Assembly (NCBI GenBank): GCA_900769965.1
Contig: CAAGIQ010000065.1
Location: 1-28,048, forward strand
Direction of reading: 5' to 3'
DNA length: 28,048 bases
Origin: Bacilli bacterium
GTDB lineage: Bacteria; Bacillota_I; Bacilli_A; RFN20; CAG-288
Part shown: piece by piece, positions 22,600 through 28,048 of the stretch
Layout: each line of letters begins with the position of its first letter
Position numbering within the stretch: the first letter of the stretch is position 1
The notes under the pieces: model-generated
What the model was told of the DNA's origin: nothing
Databases searched by the model: none
What the model saw: only the letters and a program-made list of their open reading frames with translations
Program-made: the position numbers and the translations under genes

Positions 22600-23439
22600 C
22601 TACTTTACGCTATCTTTGAACTGTTCGATTCCAGTTACAATCGAATCTAGGTAGTCGACTTCAAGGTCTTCGATTTTACCTTGATCGACATGGTTAGTAA
22701 TAACTGGATCAAATGGAACAGAAGCGTAGGTTTGAATGTTATATTTTTTAGCAACTTCCGCTACTTTATCTTCTCCATAGATATAGATTTTTTCACTGCA
22801 AGTTGGGCATTTAACATAAGCCATATTGGAAACTAACCCTAAAGAAGGAACGTTCATCATATTTGCCATATTAACGCTCTTATCAACGATCAAGTTAACT
22901 AACGCTTGAGGAGTTGAAGCTATGACAATACCATCGATTTTGATTGATTGAAAAACGGTAAGAGGAACATCGCTAGTCCCTGGAGGCATATCGATAAGCA
23001 AGAAATCTAAGTCATCCCAGAAAACTTGGGAATAGAATTGGTCAACCATTTGACCGATCATTGGTCCACGCCAAATGATAGGATCGGTGTCATTATCTAA
23101 TAGCATGTTTGATGAGATGATTTGAATTCCATATTTTTTAGAATAAGCTGGAATAATATATCTATCTGTACCAAGAGCTTTCTCTTTGATACCGAAAGAA
23201 AACGGTATAGATGGACCGGTGATGTCCGCATCTAAAATACCAACTCTATATCCTTTTCTAGCAAGTAATACAGCTAGATAAGATGATACGAAAGATTTAC
23301 CAACTCCGCCCTTTCCTGACAAAACACCGATACAATGTTTTATAGAGGCGCCGCTCACTAGTGAAGATTTTTGAATCTTTGATTCACAACCTTCAGCTTT
23401 AGAGCAATTTTCACAATTATGATTACATGATTCTGACAT
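22600..23439 (-). CDS. mrp: Mrp/NBP35-type Fe-S cluster carrier ATPase
   Basis: P-loop protein that carries Fe-S clusters to apoproteins. 279 residues. An N-terminal Cys cluster (Cys5, Cys9, Cys12, Cys18; CNHNCENC) resembles the NBP35-like ferredoxin motif. The deviant Walker A GKGGVGKS is at 42-49; LLIDMPPGTSD follows near 132, and a C-terminal CPTC near 214 is the bridging cluster site. It lacks the DUF59 N-terminal domain found in many bacterial Mrp proteins. It lies downstream of the hydrogenase operon on the same strand, with only a weak terminator between, so a role in supplying clusters to the hydrogenase is plausible but inferred. Confidence 0.93.
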   Translation of the reverse strand: MSESCNHNCENCSKAEGCESKIQKSSLVSGASIKHCIGVLSGKGGVGKSFVSSYLAVLLARKGYRVGILDADITGPSIPFSFGIKEKALGTDRYIIPAYSKKYGIQIISSNMLLDNDTDPIIWRGPMIGQMVDQFYSQVFWDDLDFLLIDMPPGTSDVPLTVFQSIKIDGIVIASTPQALVNLIVDKSVNMANMMNVPSLGLVSNMAYVKCPTCSEKIYIYGEDKVAEVAKKYNIQTYASVPFDPVITNHVDQGKIEDLEVDYLDSIVTGIEQFKDSVK

Positions 23440-23458
23440 TTTTTTACTCTCTTTCTAC

Positions 23459-23492
23459 AAAATTAAAGGCACTTATTTCTAAGCACCTTTAA
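23459..23492 (-). terminator. Hairpin after the hydrogenase operon
   Basis: 13-bp stem (23463-23475 with 23480-23492) containing two G-U pairs on the minus strand and a GAAA tetraloop, followed by TTTTG. A TATAAT abuts its 5' side. The T-run is short, so partial read-through into mrp is likely. Confidence 0.6.
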
Positions 23493-23529
23493 TTATACTA
23501 CATAAAGTTATTTATTCCTTAATTAATAC

Positions 23530-25269
23530 TTATCTTTTGCGAGAAGCGAAAGTAGTATGTAATAATTCGTGAGCTTTATGAGAGCCGAATTCTTCTAAAT
23601 ACTCATCGTAAAGTTTGATGATCGATTTATTTTCAGCAGAAATACGGCGTAATTTTCTTCTATCTTCGTTATACAAGGCTTGTTGTCTAGCTTTAACGAG
23701 AGTGTTAGATAATTTCTTTGGTTGAATCGGTTGACCACCACCGTTAACACAACCACCTGGACAAGCCATGATTTCGATAACATCGTAATGCTCTTCTCCG
23801 CTCTTGATCTGTTCAAGAACCTTTTGAGCGTTACCTAAACCTGAAGCGACGCAAGCTCTTAAGACTTTACCACCGATCTTGACTTCGCCAACTTTTATAC
23901 CTTCTAAGCCTCTAATTGCTTTGATTTCTAAATCTTCACACTTACCATCTAACCAGTATTTTGCGGTACGGATAGCAGCTTCCATAACACCACCGGAATT
24001 ACCGAAGATATCAGCACCTCCTGTAGATTCACCCATTGGATCATCGAATTTTTCAACTGGAAGATCATCGAAATTAATACCGGTTTCTTTGATCATTCTA
24101 GCGAATTCTCTAGTAGTTAAAACGTAATCGACATCCTTCAAACCGAAGTTCATGAGTTGTTCACGGTTCATCTCATCCTTTTTAGCAGTACATGGCATAA
24201 TAGACACGACTACGACATCTTTTGGATCATAGCCCATCATCTTAGCAAAGTATGATTTAGCGATAGCACCGAACATCTCATGAGGTGATTTACATGAAGA
24301 AGGAAGGTGTAATAGTTCTGGGAAACGTTTTTCAATAAGGTTTATCCAACCTGGACAACAAGAAGTGATAAGAGGTAAATTCTTACCTTCCTTAAGTCTT
24401 TCAACTAATTCATTAGCTTCTTCAACAATAGTTAAATCCGCTCCGAAGTTAGTATCGAAAACGTGTTCAAAACCCATTCTTCTCAACGCTGCTGGAATCT
24501 TTTCAGCAACAGAAGTTCCAATGTGATAGTGGAACTCTTCACCAAGTGCCGCTCTAACAGCTGGAGCAACCTGAACGACGACATGTTTAGATTTATCGCC
24601 GATTTCTCTCCATACATCGTTAACTACGCTCGACTGAGTGATAGCACCAGTTGGACAAACGTTAACGCATTGACCACAATAAGTACAATCTGTTTCATCT
24701 AAGCCTAAAGAGAAGGCTGGACCAACTTCGGTCTTAAAGCCTCTGTTAAATTGATGTAATACACCAATTCTTTGAACTTTGTTACAAACGGTAACACAAG
24801 CTCCACAAAGGATACACTTAGCTGGATTTCTTCTAATAGCATATCTATTTGAAGAATATTCATCTTTTTTAGACATTTCACCTTTATATGGGAGATCTGT
24901 GATACCCATTCTATAGGCGATGCTTTGAAGTTTACAATGCATGTTCTTGTCGCATGTTGGACAATCTTGTGGGTGGTCAGAAAGCATCAATTCGATGACA
25001 GTTCTTCTCGCCATAATAACTCTTTGGGAGTTAGTATAAACTTCCATTCCTTCAGTACAAAGAGTTGAACAAGAAGGAGCCAAATTTCTTCTTCCCTTGA
25101 TTTCAACTACGCAAACACGACATGAAGCGTTGTTATTCTTCTCGTTAGCAAGATGCATTGGAACATAACAAAGAGTTGGAATGTCGATGTTTAATTGTCT
25201 ACAGGCTTGGAGTACAGTTAACCCTTCTTCTACTTGAAGAGGTACATCATTAATCTTAATATTTACCAT
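23530..25269 (-). CDS. hydA: [FeFe] hydrogenase catalytic subunit (HydA/HndD type)
   Basis: Catalytic subunit of a multimeric NAD-linked [FeFe] hydrogenase. 579 residues. From the N-terminus: plant-type [2Fe-2S] ferredoxin (Cys34, 50, 53, 67), His99-Cys103-Cys106-Cys112 [4Fe-4S], two [4Fe-4S] (Cys152/155/158/162 and Cys195/198/201/205), then the H-cluster domain. Its three motifs are complete: TSCCPGW with the proton-shuttle Cys304 and ligand Cys305, IMPCTAKK with Cys360, and MACPGGCVNGGGQP with Cys503 and Cys507. A small-subunit-like tail closes the protein. AGGAG upstream of ATG; third gene of hydC-hydB-hydA. With HydB and HydC this is the confurcating/bifurcating trimer that makes H2 from NADH plus reduced ferredoxin. 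The maturases HydEFG are not in the window. Confidence 0.97.
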   Translation of the reverse strand: MVNIKINDVPLQVEEGLTVLQACRQLNIDIPTLCYVPMHLANEKNNNASCRVCVVEIKGRRNLAPSCSTLCTEGMEVYTNSQRVIMARRTVIELMLSDHPQDCPTCDKNMHCKLQSIAYRMGITDLPYKGEMSKKDEYSSNRYAIRRNPAKCILCGACVTVCNKVQRIGVLHQFNRGFKTEVGPAFSLGLDETDCTYCGQCVNVCPTGAITQSSVVNDVWREIGDKSKHVVVQVAPAVRAALGEEFHYHIGTSVAEKIPAALRRMGFEHVFDTNFGADLTIVEEANELVERLKEGKNLPLITSCCPGWINLIEKRFPELLHLPSSCKSPHEMFGAIAKSYFAKMMGYDPKDVVVVSIMPCTAKKDEMNREQLMNFGLKDVDYVLTTREFARMIKETGINFDDLPVEKFDDPMGESTGGADIFGNSGGVMEAAIRTAKYWLDGKCEDLEIKAIRGLEGIKVGEVKIGGKVLRACVASGLGNAQKVLEQIKSGEEHYDVIEIMACPGGCVNGGGQPIQPKKLSNTLVKARQQALYNEDRRKLRRISAENKSIIKLYDEYLEEFGSHKAHELLHTTFASRKR

Positions 25270-25281
25270 AATCTATATCTC

Positions 25282-27192
25282 CTAAAGTGTAATAGCTCTG
25301 ATTGGGCAGTTAGTATCACAAGTTCCGCATCTTATACACTTAAATTCATCGATTTGATAGACAAATAATTTTGGATTTCGTGTTGCATGTCTCTCAGTCT
25401 TGAAGATAGCTTCAACTGGACACTTACGGAAACAGTTACCACAACCGACACACTTATCTTCGTTGATGACGTATCTAGCAAGAGCTCGACAAGCTTTAGC
25501 TGGACATAACTTATGAACTACGTGCATCATGTATTCATCTTTGAAGTAACGTAAAGTGGAAAGAACTGGGTTTGGAGAAGATTGACCTAAACCACATAAA
25601 GCGGTGTCTTTAATGACTAAAGATAGTCTTTCGAGTTGATCGACATCTTCAACAGTACCTTCACCGTTACAAATTCTTTCGAGAATTTCATATAGTCTCT
25701 TATTACCGATACGGCATGGAGTACATTTACCACATGATTCTTCAACGGTGAAACCTAAATAGAACTTAGCGATGTCAACCATACAGTTATCTTCATCCAT
25801 GACGATAAGACCACCAGAACCCATCATCGAACCTATGGCCATAAGGTTATCGTAATCGATTGGAGTATCAATTAAGCTAAATGGGATACAACCACCTGAT
25901 GGACCACCGGTTTGAGCAGCTTTGAACTTCTTATCGTTCTTGATGCCACCACCGATTTCATAGATGATTTCTCTTAATGTTGTACCCATTGGTACTTCAA
26001 CTAAGCCGACGTTGTTGATCTTACCAGCAAGAGCAAAAACTTTTGTTCCCTTACTCTTTTCGGTACCTAAAGAAGCGAAGTTTTCAGCTCCTTCAGTAAA
26101 GATATATGGAACGTTAGCGTAGGTTTCTACGTTGTTAACAATAGTTGGTTTTTCAAATAAACCGGATTGAGCTGGGAATGGAGGTTTAACAACTGGTTCA
26201 CCTCTTTCACCTTCGATAGATTTGATTAAAGCAGTTTCTTCACCGCAAACGAAGGCACCAGCACCATATTTAATAGAGATATCAAATGAGAAATCTGAAC
26301 CCATGATATTTTTGCCCAAAAGACCTAACAATCTAGCTTCATTGATAGCGATTTGAAGTCTTTCAACAGCCAAAGGATATTCAGCACGAATATAGACAAC
26401 ACCTTCATCCGCTCCGATAGTATGTCCTGCTATAGTCATAGCTTCAACAACACTAAATGGATCTCCTTCCAAAATAGAACGATCCATAAAGGCACCTGGG
26501 TCACCTTCATCAGCGTTACAGATGACGTATTTCTTTTCACCTTTATTCTTACGGCAAATATCCCACTTTAAGTAGGTTGGGAAGCCACCGCCACCTCTAC
26601 CTCTTAAACCTGATACCTTCATGATATCGATGGTTTCTTCAGGAGTTAAATCGAAGATAACCTTCTCTAAAGCTTTATAACCATCGTTAGAGATATATTC
26701 TTTAATGTTTTCTGGATCGATTAAACCACAGTTACGTAAGGCAATACGTTTCTGTTTTTTGTAGAATGGAATTTCGTCTTGAACAGCGATGCGTTTTCCA
26801 TCGATTGGATTAACGTAAAGAAGATCTTCGACATATTTATGTCCGATGATATCTTCTTCGATAATTCTCTTAGCATCTTGAGGTTTTACTTGAACGTAGA
26901 AAGTGTGGTCTGGGAAGATTTTAACGATTGGTCCTTTTTCGCAGAAGCCGAAACAACCGGAAATGTGGACTTCAACCTTATCTTCAAGGCCATGAGCCTT
27001 AACTTCATTAACTAATTCATCGTAGATGGATTGAGATTCTGAAGCTCGACAACCAGTAGAGGAACAAACGCCAATGATGTACTTATCATGTACTTCGGAT
27101 TTGACACCTCTTTTAATATCTAACAAACCGTGAAGCTTATTAGAAAGTTCAACAAACTCTTCTCTATTGTTAATTCTTGTTAAACATGACAT
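25282..27192 (-). CDS. hydB: NADH-binding subunit of the [FeFe] hydrogenase (HydB/HndC, NuoF-like)
   Basis: 636 residues. An N-terminal thioredoxin-like [2Fe-2S] domain (Cys43, Cys48, Cys80, Cys84) precedes the NuoF module with the FMN/NADH site GLRGRGGGGFPTYLKWD near 192 and NADEGDPGAFMDR near 224. The SLBB and [4Fe-4S] region ESCGKCTPCRIG follows near 483. The C-terminal two-[4Fe-4S] ferredoxin (CVGCGNCFRKCP and CIRCGTCDTNCP) is present in bifurcating hydrogenases and absent from Complex I NuoF. Oxidises NADH and passes electrons to HydA. AAGGAG precedes ATG; gap of 12 bases to hydA, so the genes are co-transcribed. Confidence 0.96.
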   Translation of the reverse strand: MSCLTRINNREEFVELSNKLHGLLDIKRGVKSEVHDKYIIGVCSSTGCRASESQSIYDELVNEVKAHGLEDKVEVHISGCFGFCEKGPIVKIFPDHTFYVQVKPQDAKRIIEEDIIGHKYVEDLLYVNPIDGKRIAVQDEIPFYKKQKRIALRNCGLIDPENIKEYISNDGYKALEKVIFDLTPEETIDIMKVSGLRGRGGGGFPTYLKWDICRKNKGEKKYVICNADEGDPGAFMDRSILEGDPFSVVEAMTIAGHTIGADEGVVYIRAEYPLAVERLQIAINEARLLGLLGKNIMGSDFSFDISIKYGAGAFVCGEETALIKSIEGERGEPVVKPPFPAQSGLFEKPTIVNNVETYANVPYIFTEGAENFASLGTEKSKGTKVFALAGKINNVGLVEVPMGTTLREIIYEIGGGIKNDKKFKAAQTGGPSGGCIPFSLIDTPIDYDNLMAIGSMMGSGGLIVMDEDNCMVDIAKFYLGFTVEESCGKCTPCRIGNKRLYEILERICNGEGTVEDVDQLERLSLVIKDTALCGLGQSSPNPVLSTLRYFKDEYMMHVVHKLCPAKACRALARYVINEDKCVGCGNCFRKCPVEAIFKTERHATRNPKLFVYQIDEFKCIRCGTCDTNCPIRAITL

Positions 27193-27206
27193 AAGAAATA
27201 TTCTCC

Positions 27207-27689
27207 TTACTTATATTCTTCAAGGATTTGCTTAACTGTTTCAATAGTAGCATTTCCGTAAGTTTTTCCATTAACTTGGATAACTGGTGCTAATCCGCAA
27301 GCACCGACGCAACGTAAGGATGAGAGAGTGTATAAACCATCCTCGGTAGTTTGACCGCATTTGATCTTTAATTTTGCTTCGAATTCATCAACGATCTTTT
27401 GACTACCTCTAACAAAGCAAGCTGTACCTAAACAGATGTTAATCGTGTATTTACCTTGTCTCTCTGTTTTAAAGAAAGAATAGAAAGTAACAACACCAAA
27501 GACTTTAGATGCAGGTATGCTAAGTTTTTCAGCAACGAATTCTTGAACCTCCCTTGGAAGGTAACCAAAAATATGCTGAGCACGATGAAGAATTGCAATC
27601 AATTCGTGGGAGTTATAATTGTGCTCCTTCATGAAAGCATCGAGTTCATCGAATTTAGCTTTTGTAGCTTCATCAATTGTATTATTCAT
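27207..27689 (-). CDS. hydC: [2Fe-2S] subunit of the [FeFe] hydrogenase (HydC/HndA, NuoE-like)
   Basis: 160 residues of the NuoE/thioredoxin-like ferredoxin family. The N-terminal helical part (IAILHRAQHIFGYLP) is followed by the [2Fe-2S] ligands Cys86 and Cys91 (CLGTACFVRG), and Cys127 and Cys131 (RCVGACGLAPV). It is the third component of the HydABC trimer. RBS AAAGGA eight bases before ATG; first gene of the operon, 14 bases before hydB. Confidence 0.96.
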   Translation of the reverse strand: MNNTIDEATKAKFDELDAFMKEHNYNSHELIAILHRAQHIFGYLPREVQEFVAEKLSIPASKVFGVVTFYSFFKTERQGKYTINICLGTACFVRGSQKIVDEFEAKLKIKCGQTTEDGLYTLSSLRCVGACGLAPVIQVNGKTYGNATIETVKQILEEYK

Positions 27690-27713
27690 ATTATATGTCC
27701 TTTCACATAGTTA

Positions 27714-27742
27714 ATTATAAACACAATCAGAAAATATTGTAA
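27714..27742 (-). promoter_or_regulatory. Promoter of the hydCBA operon
   Basis: Minus strand -35 TTACAA (27742-27737), exact 17-base spacer, -10 TATAAT (27719-27714), 24 bases before the hydC ATG. No clear Rex site is seen around it. Confidence 0.75.
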
Positions 27743-27827
27743 GGGGATACATAAAAGGATATAAATTAAATATGAATTAAGTAAATGATTTATGCTCATT
27801 TCTAGTCTTTTTTAAAAAAAAGGACAT

Positions 27828-27862
27828 AAAAAAACTGCCGATATAACGTATCAAGCAGTTTT
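27828..27862 (-). terminator. Terminator of the gene at the window end
   Basis: 8-bp stem AAAACTGC / GCAGTTTT (27831-27838, 27855-27862) with further pairing inside the 16-base loop, T-rich after the stem on the minus strand; 13 bases after the TAG at 27876. Confidence 0.85.
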
Positions 27863-27875
27863 AAAAGATAATAAA

Positions 27876-28048
27876 CTAATTAATTGATTTATCGAAGTGG
27901 CAATCGATATCTTCAAATCCTTCCTTGGAGGACTCGATTGTAACAGATTTAACCTGTTCATTTTCAGCCTTAGCAAGACCGTTAATTAGAAGAGCGTTAG
28001 CAACTTGTGAATCGACACCAGCGATACATCCGCCTTCACACATCATAC
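27876..28048 (-). CDS. Partial CDS: C-terminus of a probable second [FeFe]-hydrogenase-type protein
   Basis: The last 56 codons of an ORF cut by the window edge. The visible part opens with MMCEGGCIAG, which resembles the C-terminal H-cluster motif (M-x-C-x-x-G-C-x-x-G) of [FeFe] hydrogenases, but with Glu-Gly-Gly as in monomeric groups rather than the PGG...GGGQP of the trimeric HydA. The rest is a short acidic tail with a lone Cys in DIDCHFD. It ends in TAG and has its own terminator before the hydC promoter. It could equally be a related Fe-S sensor or regulatory hydrogenase; only the missing N-terminal part would decide. Confidence 0.55.
   Translation of the reverse strand, partial: MMCEGGCIAGVDSQVANALLINGLAKAENEQVKSVTIESSKEGFEDIDCHFDKSIN

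Noticed and set aside
27700..27725. Rex (NADH-responsive) operator at the hydCBA promoter
   Set aside because: TTGTG and TTAAC half-like pieces exist, but the spacing is 19 rather than 18 and about a third of the positions disagree with the usual consensus.
1..28048. CRISPR arrays, rRNA genes, prophage modules or intact transposases
   Set aside because: No regularly spaced repeats, rRNA sequence, phage structural genes or transposase domains were found on either strand.
1..28048. Recoded TGA (Trp) genetic code, as in many Mollicutes
   Set aside because: TGA acts as stop in at least three genes, and conserved Trp positions are all read from TGG.

Overview
The window is AT-rich, gene-dense bacterial DNA from a fermentative anaerobe of the low-GC Gram-positive branch, probably a Bacilli or Mycoplasmatota-like lineage of the uncultured gut type. 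The evidence is a T-box leader on valS, a compressed Bacillus-like order tig-lon-ysxC-valS-radC, AGGAGG-type ribosome binding sites, and an electron-bifurcating [FeFe] hydrogenase. TGA is a stop codon here: it ends the small peptide gene, the thioredoxin-like lipoprotein and the PAP2 gene, and Trp is read from TGG. The Mycoplasma/Spiroplasma code is therefore not in use. The species cannot be named from the sequence alone.

Layout. Positions 1-270 hold the leader of a gene that starts outside the window and a terminator. From 271 to 3,600, all on the minus strand, are an aldehyde dehydrogenase, a Sel1-repeat protein, radC and a small double-glycine leader peptide translationally coupled to radC. 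From 3,653 to 10,903 is a housekeeping and protein quality block: valS with its T-box, the ribosome-assembly GTPase ysxC, the protease lon and trigger factor. From 11,004 to 15,309 is a glycogen operon (glgB-glgP). Acetate kinase and a lipoprotein with two thioredoxin-like domains lie on the plus strand (15,565-17,841). They converge on an operon of a PAP2 phosphatase, NrnA-type DHH phosphoesterase and YkpA-type ABC-F ATPase (17,858-21,070). A tRNA-Arg(TCT) follows, then about 500 bases without a clear gene (21,347-21,857) that hold terminators, a possible tiny ORF and a possible C-rich small RNA or insertion-sequence relic. From 21,858 to 27,689 are a HEPN-like/CBS protein, an Mrp Fe-S carrier and the hydrogenase operon hydC-hydB-hydA. 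The window ends in the 3' part of what looks like a second [FeFe]-hydrogenase-type protein.

How the genes fit together. GlgB and GlgP make and mobilise a glucan store, acetate kinase yields ATP at the end of fermentation, and HydABC disposes of electrons from NADH and reduced ferredoxin as hydrogen. Mrp may serve Fe-S assembly for that Fe-S-rich complex. The less expected items are the double-glycine peptide with its ribosome binding site inside a perfect hairpin, the tandem-thioredoxin lipoprotein with a possibly leaderless promoter, an ABC-F protein in which one composite ATP site has decayed on all sides, and the C-rich structured intergenic element near 21,700.
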